In this document: positions 52,301-64,000 of the stretch, piece by piece | Position numbering within the stretch: position 1 is the first letter of the stretch | Layout: each line of letters starts with the position of its first letter | Origin: Lithospermum erythrorhizon | Taxonomy: Eukaryota > Streptophyta > Magnoliopsida > Boraginales > Boraginaceae | Direction: 5' to 3' | DNA length: 64,000 bases | Assembly: GCA_019722365.1 (NCBI GenBank) | Contig: JADFUC010001455.1 | Span: 124,001-188,000 of the forward strand | The notes under the pieces: generated by a model | The model's input: only the letters and a program-made list of their open reading frames with translations | What the model was told of the DNA's origin: nothing | Database searches by the model: none | Position numbers and translations under genes: made by a program

Positions 52301-54065
52301 CAATCAAAAACCCCAAAAATCAGATCATTTCAATGATAATTTTTAATGATATTAATACTATTTTTGACGAGAATGAAATTATGGGTCATTATCATGATTT
52401 TTTCAATAATTTTTATAATCCTAGTAAAATAACTTTAGTCCAACCTTCTCAATTTCCTTCAGTTGAAGTTCAATTCCTTCAGTTGATAATATTTCTAATA
52501 TAATTAGAACCAAATTGAAGACAATAGACCCTTCATTTGAAGTAAAAAGATTACTTGATGAGGCACTAACAAATTACTCTACAGACCTGATGGTTTCCAA
52601 CTTTTCAAATGATTTTTTTCAGATAATTGGACAATTCAAGGTGAGGAAGTTATCAAATCTATCCTTGATTTTTCTTAATAAAGGAAATATTCTCAAAGAA
52701 ATCAACAATATATTTATTACTCTTATTCCAAAAATTGATGTTCCCGATACGTTTGGATTATAAGACCTATTAGCCTTTGTGACACGATCTGGAGTATATA
52801 AGGTTTCTTTTCAAAACCGTTGTTAATAGGCCAATTCGCCAAGCTCTCTTTTATCCCACATCAAAATAGATATATTAATAGTAGACTTATACAAGATAGT
52901 ACCATAATAGCTTGAAAAATCACTCATGGAGGGCATGACATGGTCTTTGTCAGTGGTAATGAGTGGGGAACGATGGGAATCCATTGGGATTTTTAACATT
53001 CATGCTACGGAAGAAACTTTATTTTCCTCATAATTGGTTCTTTATCATCGATGTGTTTTACGGTCCGTTACGATTGCTTTGTTAATGGCGGACAACTAAT
53101 ACATGAACCTTCATGTGGTCTTGGGAGGATTCTCAAATCTATTTGTCATTTAATACTGCTATTAATTTAAAGATGTATATGTCAAAAATAGTCAGCCCTC
53201 TTTCTCGTATTCACTAGGATGGCGACTTCTTAACTTTTAATATGGACAGGGATGGAAACATTCTCTAACATTGATATGATACTAAAGGATTCGGTCAAGT
53301 GCATCAGTTATAACAAATCTTTATAACTGCTAGTCCTCGTATATCTTCTTAAATAAAACTTGTTGGATCTCTTGAATCTATTAATTAATTTATTTGGGTA
53401 TTCTCTTGATATTTTTCAATAATAGAAAATAAATTTTTTAGAATATACAGACAGAATAAAGAAAATCTTTAAATGGAGGATGAAATTTTAAATTTTATTT
53501 GAAGAATAACTCTAATTAAATCGATTCTTGGTAACTTTTAGTTTATCAAAGGCCAGATTTATAAATTTCCATTAGAACGCCATGATATTGATAAGATTCT
53601 TTTCTTGGGGGATTGTGAAACGTATCATTTGGATATAACAGGATTTTATTGCATCTGGATAATGTCGAGGGACATTTTTCATGTCTTGTGGACTACTTGT
53701 TCTTACATTACCAAAATGGTTGTAGACTTTCAAAACCCTACCTTCACTTGATCAATCTAGACTAATATTATCCTACCTGAATTTCATAGAGGCTAAATTC
53801 AAAAGCAATTCTCTTTGGGTATGGAAAGATCTTAATTTGGACTTTCTAGTCAACAAATAAAGACTTTTGGAAAGTTAATTGAGGAACATCTATCAACATC
53901 TGGGCTGATGATTGGTTGTTCTCATCGCTCCCAGTCAAATCATTAATTTGAAAAGTGCTCTTCAATAATCTAAATCCTTTTGACTGTTTGTTTCTTTACT
54001 TTTAATAATACGGTTAAGACTGACCTACTCAAACTCTTTCGGCTCTAATTGTTAATTTCATTCAA
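52300..54065 (+). pseudogene. Decayed LINE (L1-type) reverse transcriptase
   Basis: Plus-strand fragments follow the order of a plant L1-type ORF2. MGHYHDFFNNFYNPSKI (52380-52430) corresponds to the region before the RT. FSNDFFQIIGQF then NKGNILKEINNIFITLIPKI (52600-52740) matches FW..IG.DV...L.FF..G.LLKEIN.TFI.LIPK. Then YKV.FKTVVNR (52797-52830) and KID (52862) from the RT core, and near the end WKVN.GTSINIWADDWLFSS (53868-53930), the GNG.SI..W.D.WL motif. Stops and indels are frequent, so it is long dead. No poly-A tail or target duplication was found. Confidence 0.7.
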
Positions 54066-57000
54066 AAATAAAGACTTAATGGAAGCATGATCATAAAACT
54101 TGGTTCAGATGTACAAGCTAGAATGTTACAAATTTTTTAGAAATAATAACGGTAACTAAAATCCCGTGCTTTTAAGCGTTCGACCTCATTTGGACCAAAA
54201 GTCTGCGCGGGTCAGATTAGACTTTGAGCTTTTATTGGATGACTTCCATTAAAACAAATCTTGAAAACAAAACAGCATTTCTATCAGCGCGTACTCCTTT
54301 ATGTTCTTGTGCCGAAAGACGTTTTCATCATTTTCACCGGTGGCAAAGCCAGTCTCGAAAATCGATTTGGTCTCATTACTTTGATATAATTTACCGCCAC
54401 CTTTAATTTAATCCACCAATTTTTGTTTTGGCTATCGAAATTAGTTGAGTCTATGACAGGAATTTGGCGAGGACCACTAGCGGCTTGGCCCGATGCGTGT
54501 TGGCGTGCCGGGCCGTAAGCGAACGGGCGGCCGTCGTAAGGAATATTGGGAAAATATGGGTTTGCCGTCTCGAAGTCGGCAGCGTAATGCCGTTCGTTTA
54601 AGCAATTCTGGCGACTAATGATAACAATATTGTAGCTTTGTGTTAATACATTTAGAATCTCATGGTGTCTAGTTTTGGGACACGCTTTTAAAGATTGGTT
54701 AAAATTAACAAATAACATTTAGCAAATTGAACAAATAACATTTTCTGAGTTAAATAGTGACATTAATGTGAAAGTATTTAAAGGATACATGACATTCATA
54801 CCGTACAAATGGACCGCGAGAGAGAGACAGGTATACAATTATTCATTCGGTTCTTTGGGATGAAACTTGAAGTTACAAGTCCTGCGTGGTTAGGTTGTGG
54901 CGTTCATGGATTAGATCGTCAAATCGTCGTCAATATTGTTTCTGATCTTTAAAGTTGGCGCCTTGAACAAAGGCGGGGAGGTGGCGATTTTTCAGCGTTT
55001 GGATATGTCGCGGGGCTCTGCTTTGCGTAGCGCTCACTGGGTTCTGCTGGTGAACTTGTGAGTTTGTGAACTGTTATTAAGTTGATACGGGTTTATGAAC
55101 ATGGTGTAGGTTGTCGCATGAAAAATAGTCTAGTATAGATAAACATATGGATAGTAACAGTATTACCTTATCGCGTGGTAGATTTGGATAACGATATCGC
55201 GTTAATGTTCAGCAATACTATATGAAATTTTATGATTCGGACGGAATTAGTTTGAATTCATGATACAGCGCTGGTTGTCCAGCTTCTTTTATGAAATTGT
55301 ATGATCGCTGAGAGTCGCATTTTGGTTGAGACGATACCCGTTTGTTCCAATGGATATAATTAATACTTTAAAGTGATGCCGTTCTCTAGCGATGCAGCAT
55401 TTAGTCTAGAATGCAAATCGCCCGTTCTCATGGCTACGATAGAAGGCTCATAAAAGGGGCAATAGCGCCACTGCATTTACCATATTCATGATCGTTAAAC
55501 AGATGATCGGCACTGATTATAATTCTTTTGTTTGGTTTGGGCTTGTTAAGATTTGTCCAACAATCTTACGCTCCGTCGTCCGTTATTATCTATCGACTTC
55601 TTATAAATTTGAATGGTGTTATTAAGTGTGGCGTGAACTTGTCAATTTTAGAAAGTGATGAATGTGGTATGTCCAATAATTTTTGTTAATTTAGAGGATG
55701 ATAATCGTGTGGATGAACTATCCGTTATTAAACTACTACATTGTTGGATACTATTGAAAGGAAAAGACTTTATGGTTGGAAATATTTCGTGGAGACAGAA
55801 CATTGTTTAAATTGTAAGAGTACTCTTTCATGGAAGGCAGATTGGGAGGGAACGATAAATGCTATTTGGAAAAACTGACAAGTAATTAAATAAGATCATT
55901 AAAGATAGTGGGGTACAGGAGGGATGGTACACAAGGAGCTGATAAATACAAATAGCTTTTTAAAGTATTTTGGCTTATAGGATTAAGCTATGAAATTGTA
56001 ATCGATGAGTTAACTGCTTTTAATCATTGTGATGAATAGCGTTCATAAATGGATTCAGAATGTCTTTAATCCCCGACGTCGTATCCTAAAGTCTTCTTTC
56101 TGAGCACCTGTTTTAAATATTTTAGAAATGAAAGATCTTTTTAAGGTAAAATTCATATGGGTTACCTTATAAAATAATTGTTTGACTAGTGATATTGATG
56201 TAATTGGGACATTATAATGTGTGTAAACATCTATTCGATTGATGTGATTGGAAGATGCTTCTGGATAATTATATATTTTAGGTTGTTAAACATAGCAAAT
56301 GTTCGAATTCGGAGGTATCACTGAATATCGATGATTCTGAATGTTTGAATAAGTTACTTAAATTTCATTTATTATTCTGGATGAAAATTAAATATGCATA
56401 TTAAGCCGGATTTTAGTGAATTTTAAATGTTAGATGTTTATGTCGCGTCCTTGATTAGTTCTTTAAAGATAGATAAAGATTGTTTGGGATGAGTTTGAAC
56501 TGCTGAGTCCAGATGGATTAATTTTGTTGTGGTAGTGGGCGGTAAAAGCGTGAATATAAAAAATTGGTTGGAGAACTAGCGTAAGAAGTTTAAAATTAAT
56601 TTTTAGTTGTGATCTTAGATGGGCTAAATTTCTGATCTCTTAGTTAGTGCATATTTTGTATAGGAAAATCACAATATTTTATGAGATCGTACTCGATTAG
56701 TGAATATTATGTTCATTAATATAGTAATTGAAATATTGTTATGAATTATTTAAATTTACGAAATCGAGCAAAGATTATCTTAAGTTTTCCATTCGATATA
56801 GGCAAAATATTATTATTCTTTAGGATGTGTCGTTATGTTCGTTCATATATTACTTGTAGAGATGGTTATGTTGTTAGAGATATGGTTCCAGAATGGAAGA
56901 GAAGTTGTTTTAAGATATTGCCATTCATTATATCATATCGTATACAATTGGTATAATCTTGAATCTAAAAGCTAAATTAATTCATTTAGTTTCTATGTGA

Positions 57001-60000
57001 AATGTCGTATATGAAGATTGGTACCTTTAATCAGCTAAGGGTTTTGTTCGAATGGAAAGATGATTGAAGCATTATATGTATACTTGTCTTATGAAATATC
57101 AATCAAGGTATGAATGAGGCGCAACTTTCACAATAGTGTGTGGGTTTTAATGTGCCTTGAGATTAAATCTGAGGTTCAAACATGATCACAATATAAGTAG
57201 CACAATTATTGGTTGGCCAATCAATCGCTCATTTGACAATTGTGGGTGCTGATATTTAACTCTTAACTTTTGAATTGAGTCAATATAATGATAAAATAAT
57301 TTTTATATTAAAATGGTGGGCAAGTAAGGAGCGTTATTTGGTGTTAATGGTGGCAAAGAAATATTTTCATACCTATGTATCTGATAGCTAGTGAATCCTC
57401 GTTGTAAGCGAAGAGCTTCTGATACAACAGGCGGTCGAAACATAAAGGCCGACGATTGAAGTAACAATATCGAAGAGTGGGCTGACGCCCGGCATAAGAT
57501 GCAAGATAGTATGATCATGGAAAGATAGAAAGATATGTTCGATGATATTAGTGACATTGAGGAAGAAATTGAAGAAAACGAAGGAAAAACAACCTGATAA
57601 AGCATACTCAGAGCAAAGAAGAATGCAGAGATGAATTGATTAGATTTATATAGTTGTACAATTTTGATTGTGAGCTTCATGTAAGCTCTGGCCAGCAGTG
57701 GCTGTGTGAAACTTAATAATAAAATATCTATTTTGTTTAATTTGACAAGTGTATCATTTTAATACTAATGTCATTTAAGCGTCATGCAGCATAACATCGC
57801 AGGTACGTTTCATTTGTAGTTAAGGCGATGGAACGGTTATTATCTGATCTTCGTTAAAGCGATAAATATCTCTGGATTAAACTGACCACCGTTAAAAACA
57901 ACGACGCGTTTGGTATCTCTTAACGATAATTACCGTTTTTAAAGCGGTCCGTTGAATTAGGTCTATGATAAACTTTAAAACAAGTGGAGACGATGATGTT
58001 CAGATCAAATCATTGAAAGGGTGCGATTTTTTAGCCGTCATGCTTCACAAATTTCAACTTCGAGCCAGAGGTCCGGACACAAGGATTTCTTGATTGTTAT
58101 CATGTCGACCGTAAACTTCTTGTAAGTGTTCTATTCAAGATATATTGTTGATTAACAACTTCAATTTAAAATGTACAAAAAAACAACAAAAGAGGCTGAC
58201 CGTCCACTCGAGGCCAAAGGAGGCACAAGGACAACGGCAGGATCCCAAGAAGAGACTGAACTGACCATGAGTGGAAGAAGAAGGAACCACAATATGTAGA
58301 ACAAGAACATGTAGAAGTGGGAGGCGAAATGGGATATTGGGGTTGTCGAAAGTGGAGGCAAAATCTCTGAGACAAGGAATGTACCTCGATGAAGCGAGAT
58401 CAAGCGATTCACCCAGGTAACCTTATTGATATTTAGATGATGTTAAATTAAGTGGAATTTGTACGACATGAATAGTATCGGATGATAAAATGCTGATTCT
58501 ATAAGTCTATGGGCATGGATCGTAGAACTAGATAATGGTGACCACAGCAATTAGGACTTATATTTAATATCAGCAGTCTGAGGATGATAACCGAGGAGGA
58601 TTTGAAGTGAGTTTTTATGACTAGACGTGAGAATGATGGCGATGGGGTCATATAAGATTCATCAGTTTGGAGGTGGTGTGAAGCTGGCCGAGTAAACAGA
58701 AGAAGAATGTGCTAGATTCTTATGATGTCGTAGAGCCTCGATCCCAGTTAGTTTATAAGTACAATTTAAATGGGCGGAGAAGTTTGTATCGAGATGTGGT
58801 CGAGGGATTTTGATTTCACGATTCTTAGTGAGAGCCCATGAGCTTGTGTAATCGCACAATTGCATTCTTGGGGACTCTTGTAGCCTCTGCTCAATATTAT
58901 CATGCAGACAGGTTTTTCACCATAAAATAAGGCTCTGTTAGCATGATCGTCCGTTTGTTGGTGGGCGTAAAAATGTTCTGTTTTAGAATAAATGGCGTGA
59001 TGATGATAAGGGTTCGATGGTGGAAAAGTCTCATTATGAGGTTTCCCAGACACGGTTTTGTGGGCGTTCAGTTCTAAGTGGAGATTTAAAAGACAATTGA
59101 GGGCCTGAGTTGGAATTTCAATGGATGTAGGCCGGCTCCAGTAAGTCTGGAATTACCCCAAGTCTGGGGGTGAGGGCCCGGGGAGGAGATCTATCCATTT
59201 CCTCAAATTCTGGCTATTGAGAGGCCCGATATTGAATCCGCGGGTGCCTAATTAATACTTTAAAGAAATTTTGAGGAGAACATTTCATTGAAGAATGATT
59301 TCGATGAAGGCGAGTAACAGTTGCGTCAATGGAGGAGGATGTGACGATGTAAATGGAAATGAGGATCGTATAGGAGGGATAATTAAGGCGATTTAGAAGG
59401 GGTTAAAAGCCGTGACAACCTAGTGAGGCTCAGCGATGCACTTTCATAGGTACTGATGGGTCAAGAAGGACATGAAGAAAGACATGAATTAATGTGTTTA
59501 TATATTCATATGTATGATGTAATGGTGTTTGAATTTGAACAATATTTTTTACTTACGTACTTTGATGTTTGAACGATTTACATTTCATGTTATGTTTAGT
59601 GTTGGTTTTGATTTACCTTTGGTTTTGTTATATATATGATCCTTTAATGATGTTTGAAGTTGAATAATGGTTTTTTATTCACGTATTAGTATGTTTAATA
59701 CGGACGTTTTAATATATTATTTCTGGATGGTTTTGATATGTTGTCAATGTTGTCGATGTTATTGATTTGTGGACGTTCAACACTTTTCTTTGCTATGAGC
59801 ATTGATGCCAGTTTTGGATGGAGCGATCTTGCTTCATTAGTGATGGTATTCGCATTGGTACCGTTTCATATGACATTTATGATAATTTTGGATGATGCGT
59901 GATTTGTCGTCAGTCTGGGCGATCACTGGCCCCGTCAGGCCAGCTCCGCCCAGAATCGAGGTGATTCGTGGACACAGTGGGCTCGGGCATTCAGACAATG

Positions 60001-62317
60001 GTTGGACTTTGCGAATGGCCCGCGAGGCCAGATTCGTTACCCCGCGTCTACTAAATCATGGAAAGGATCTTGACAAACAAAATGAATATTAAAATTAACA
60101 ATGACGTAGATATCATGACATAGGAACTGACTTTATAGTGTTTCTGATAATTCATCTCGGCATTATTAGATCGTTTCGTCTTATGTTCGTAGTTGGGTAT
60201 ACAGATTAAAACTTGTGGCTAATTTCCATGAGGAACAATGGGGATTAATTTGAATCTTGATTGGGCCTTTTAGCAGCGAATCCTTATTATATACCAATGA
60301 ATGAATTGAATTAAATTAAATCTTTTGGACATATGATAATTGTGATTTGGATCAAAATCAATTGTCTATTGGGATTACTTTTAATCGATTAGGAGAAAGA
60401 AAAGATCAGTAGATGCATATACATCGAAGCAAGAACAATTTCAAATTATCCATGATTGGAGTTCTTGGCTTACTCTGTCACAATCTTATCAAATTTTGCA
60501 TGAATACAAAATAATTCAATCTCAATCTTTGTGGAACGTTTTTCTTAACATGTTCTTTGTCAGAATGCATGCAGAGATGTTGTGAGATATTTGTTATCGT
60601 GCGATGGCTGCTTTTAAAAGTTAGACGTAGGTGTTTTAATCATGACATGAGGATTGGGAAGATATGGATAAAGAATTTATTGAGTTATAGGCAAATTTTG
60701 TGATTGGATGTTTTGAATAATTCTGATATTTTATTGCTTCAAAAGAGGCATGGGATGCTGGGTTTCATGTATAATTAGCACAAGAATTTTGCAAACTTAT
60801 ATTATACATAAAAAGTTCAATTGGGAGTTCTGAGGAATTCATTCAATTCAGAATAATAATACTTTGGGACAGAGATTACTATTTTGATTAATATCTTATT
60901 AGTAGCTACTATCTGGACGGTATTATTTTATCTTGAAGCCAAAAGATGTCATCACATTGATTGAAACCTCCTCATGAAGGTCTTTATCAAGTCCATTCCT
61001 CCTGTTTGAAAGATACAATAATATTCTCATAAACTTAGGAATAGAGATTATGTTGCATGTCTCTTTCTCTACATATCAAGACTCTCGAAATAGTTTTATA
61101 CTTTTAATATGTTATGGTATCAAAGTTAAATAGTTTCACTGTTCAGGTTTGATTTTATGCACTAGAAGTTGGAACAACGATTCATTTTACCTTCAAATTT
61201 AATTGAATTCCAAATTATGGGACCTAATCTTCTAATAATGAGAGCTTTGAAAATGACTTCCAAGGATGATCCCAAACTTGAAATTTGGTATTTGGATATG
61301 TAATCTTTTTTGTTGTCTTCTATTTTAAAATTCTTCAGTAAAATATTCCTTAAAAAAAACAAAGATAATATTGGTCAAAATCATGTTAGCAAAGAGATAA
61401 AATGATCAGCATTGACTTTTGCATTGTTCATTCGCACTACTCGGGCACTTTGAATTAGTTTTAGTGATGAACTGATACTTGTAGTGTTAACTGTCGAATT
61501 AAAGTCGGTGAAGTTTATCAGTGGGATAGTTATCGCTTTCTTTGAATATCAAACATTTTTTAATACGGTCTAATCTGAATGTTTGATCGAGTATAAAATA
61601 ACTTTGATCAATTTATATTTATACATAAAAAAAAGATGCAAAATACTATGAATACGAGGTTTATAAGTCTCGCTGTCTCAACATATTTCTTTGCTCGAAT
61701 CGAGAGTAATTCACTTTAATTGTTTGAGATATCAACAATTCATTCTCAATCGACTCGATACCATACTTTAAAGTTGGGACTATTTTTGAATCATTCTTGA
61801 TTAGTGAGTTTAAATGCTCGTATTAGTAGTCTAGTGTATAAAAGTTGTACTACTACTGTAGTATGTTGGGGTCTGCAAACTCTACATATGGCATTCCACT
61901 TCAAATATTTTATTAAAAGGCGGCAAAATATTGTTACTATATAAATGCCTTTATTCTCTGACTACTTCAATAAGGATAATGTCTAATGGGTTATTATAAT
62001 CTGTTATTGAAGTTGATGTCTAGTATCTCACATATATTATACTCCGTATATGGATAAAACACAATTAACCTAAACAACTGGAGTATTTTTAAGGATAAAG
62101 CGCAAAACTAACCTAAACAACTACTTTTATAAAGCATAATCTCCGAAGTTAGTGTATGAACAAAACAAATTTGAGAGCATCAACATTGCAATTACAAAGA
62201 CAAATACGGAGTATAATTTAATTTAGCACAACTGCCAAGACCTATGAGACCTTTAACAGCTGAGGGTTGTCAATAGTCATTCGCAACCACGCTTGCTCGG
62301 CCACGACTTGTCTTAGA
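54066..62317. other. Long stretch without recognisable genes
   Basis: I find no convincing coding exon or intact mobile element here. Composition is mixed: two GC-richer patches (about 54470-54620 and 59900-60060) stand in AT-rich sequence, and short homopolymer runs are fewer than elsewhere. A coding-like peptide (EEWADARHKMQDSMIMER then KDMFDDISDIEEEIEENEG) is readable on the plus strand at about 57470-57590 but is bounded by stops. Two diverged copies of a ~60-bp phrase (GATGTTTGAA.TTGAA) occur near 59.52 and 59.65 kb. Old transposon sequence is the likeliest content; I cannot name the family. Confidence 0.4.
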
Positions 62318-64000
62318 TTATGCACTATATTGCCTCCCTTGGTATTGCATTTCCTGAATGAAATTAAACATAAAGCATGCATGAGCACCGTTCAAGCACG
62401 ATTCGAGCTATATCACAGATATCTCCCCTGTTGACAAGTAACCAGGGAAAGAAAAGTTGAGAAGATGAAACAAAGAGCTGCTCAGAAGAGAAATCCTTAC
62501 TACGATTGGGATATGTTGTAAGTACACAAGTTGTTTAGGAGGTGGCCAAACATCATCTGTTGTCCATATAGTTCCGTTAGATGGTGAAAATAGATGAAAG
62601 AGGGTGGAAATGTTGGATAGAGATGACCTAAATCATGAAATAACAGCACGGGGAGAGAAAACAAACCTGAGGCGCACCAGGAGGAAAATATGCCTGGGTT
62701 GCTGGGACACGGATTAGATATAAACAGGTTTGATTATTGAGATAAAGTAGGTCCAAGCTGCAATTACCAAAAGCTCTGAAGCCAGGATACTATAAGCGGC
62801 ATAAGTATCACAAGGAATCGATTTAGACATTCCATTTATGTGTTTTGAAACATTCTAATAATAATGGACAGGGAGCAATTTATAACATACCCCAACTCCA
62901 ACAGGCATGCCGTGCATGTGCGGAACAGTAGGCACATTAGTAGGATAGTAGAAGGATCCATCGGGCACTGGAGAAGCAGGCCTCGTGGGTGCCCAGGAAG
63001 GAGAAACTGCCTTAGTTCAGTCTTGAATTCTAAAATATATTCAAACAGGATACAGTGAGAGGAGAAGCTTACATGAGCCATAACTAATCTTAAGATTAGA
63101 ATACATAACACACTCATTAATACATAAAGTTGCGAGTCATAGCAGCATATGTAATTAAAAACACAATTTTCGTTGATCCATTCTAGTAGCAAGTATAACA
63201 AATAGGAAGATAGAGGTACCTCCTATTCAATTTGAATGATGTATATTACAGTTTTAATATGAAGTACAATGTTTACACTTTGACTATGTTTTGAAATCAA
63301 CATAATTAACATTTTAGCATTAAGTATTTACAATATTTTAATATTCAAATATTTTCAGACTCGAATTTAATAAATGATGTTTTGACCAAGAAATGTCAAC
63401 TAGCACTGTAAATTGAAACAGGGTAGCAACTTTTACCAAATGGAATATATGCTTTTTTACCTTTGCATATGGGTTTAGGTGGATTTCGGTGACAATGAAC
63501 CCAGCTAAATTGAACTTGGTCATCTTTCCCAGGGACAGTTACTAATATCGAGGGTGACGATGTTGAACTACTATGCCTGGGGCGTGATGAACTTGCTGAT
63601 ATTCTAGGACCTTCAGAAGTTGATTCAGCTATTCCAATCTCGGAATTTGACGATGCTGACCTACTATGCCCAGGGCACGAATTTGAAGACTGTGCTGTTC
63701 TCTGGGCCTTCAAAGATACTTCAACCTCAGGCTGTTCACTTGGAGAACTCCCCTTATCATGGGACTTCAAAGACGCAAGAGGAGGAGCATATGAAGATGC
63801 ATCAGCAGATAGTCGAGCTTTAAAAGAATCTTCTTCCTTCAGCATCAGTGATGAACAGGCATCTGGAGAGAACAAGTACAGTAAGAATTCATGATGCAGA
63901 GGAAACATGTTACGGATAGAACAAACGTCTGAAAAGATTTTACACATCTTAACAAGTACAATGGAAGACAGATATTGTAGCTAAGGTTCCCTTACCACCA
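62318..64000 (-). CDS. Unrecognised Ser/Pro-rich protein, C-terminal part
   Basis: Five coding pieces read in frame on the minus strand: 63461-63862, 62891-63006, 62667-62693 and 62318-62353, with further exons beyond the window and a possible donor near 63996. Junctions follow GT-AG and phases agree. The first is Ser-rich with two similar blocks (SCPGHSRSASSNSEIGI and SSSRPRHSSSTSS), then VQFSWVHCHRNPPKPICK. The second reads SPSWAPTRPASPVPDGSF then YYPTNVPTVPHMHGMPVGVG. The last encode AYFPPGAPQ and EMQYQGRQYSA before a stop. The composition suggests a disordered nuclear or RNA-associated protein. I do not recognise the family; a Barentsz/MLN51-like protein is one thought, without support. 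That it is a real gene is fairly sure because four junctions keep the frame. Confidence 0.65.

Noticed and set aside
57303..58412. Hydrophobic minus-strand frames suggesting membrane proteins
   Set aside because: Antisense reading of purine-rich sequence gives Ser/Phe/Leu-rich peptides. No start context, splice structure or family supports them.
59080..59240. LINE endonuclease start (LRALSWNFNGC)
   Set aside because: Resembles the ..LSWNCRG.. start of plant LINE proteins for only about ten residues, with no downstream agreement; could be chance.
61110..61140. LTR retrotransposon primer-binding site (TGGTATCAAAG)
   Set aside because: A match to part of the initiator-Met PBS, here and near 5183, but no flanking LTR pair or polyprotein was found.

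Overview
The window is nuclear DNA of a flowering plant, almost certainly a eudicot. It is AT-rich. Most genes are split by GT-AG introns. The gene families (IQD, EPFL, clade A PP2C, miR169-type NF-YA) are land-plant families. The intergenic space holds plant-type MITEs, an Au-type SINE family, a Mutator-like element, PIF/Harbinger elements and a decayed LINE. I could not fix the species from sequence alone.

Layout. 1-2896 (-): an IQ67-domain (IQD) calmodulin-binding scaffold gene, cut by the window edge. 2.9-10.6 kb: no gene; a foldback element, a Stowaway-like MITE and a PIF/Harbinger relic. 10755-11048 (+): an EPFL secreted cysteine-rich peptide. 12469-15921 (+): coatomer subunit zeta, with an insertion-rich first intron and an abnormal exon 4/5 junction. 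17065-21254: a degenerate MULE. 21416-25655: a degenerate PIF/Harbinger element. 26064-31451 (+): a casein kinase 1-like gene that lacks part of its activation segment. 32417-35644 (+): a METTL6/8-type tRNA m3C methyltransferase whose first intron begins with a tandem array of its own splice donor. 38.66-39.58 kb: an 18-unit, 51-bp tandem array. 40350-42817 (+): a clade A PP2C (HAB1-like) with an intact catalytic domain and a frame-disrupted N-terminus. 43.87-44.87 kb: a ~1 kb foldback element. 45214-48221 (-): an NF-YA transcription factor gene with a miR169 site in its 3'UTR. 52.3-54.06 kb: a LINE relic. 54.1-62.3 kb: a long stretch in which I recognise no gene. 62318-64000 (-): the 3' end of an unrecognised Ser/Pro-rich protein.

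The genes do not form a pathway; they are ordinary dispersed plant genes. Functional links visible in the sequence are regulatory: a consensus ABRE lies upstream of the ABA-signalling PP2C, and a miR169 site lies in NF-YA. The most unusual observations are at exon/intron boundaries. In COPZ and CK1, the end of one exon is repeated at the end of the following intron. The CK1 activation segment is missing. The METTL donor is amplified in tandem. The PP2C N-terminus is split over several frames. Each could be real evolution or an assembly/polishing artefact, and each can be checked with reads.
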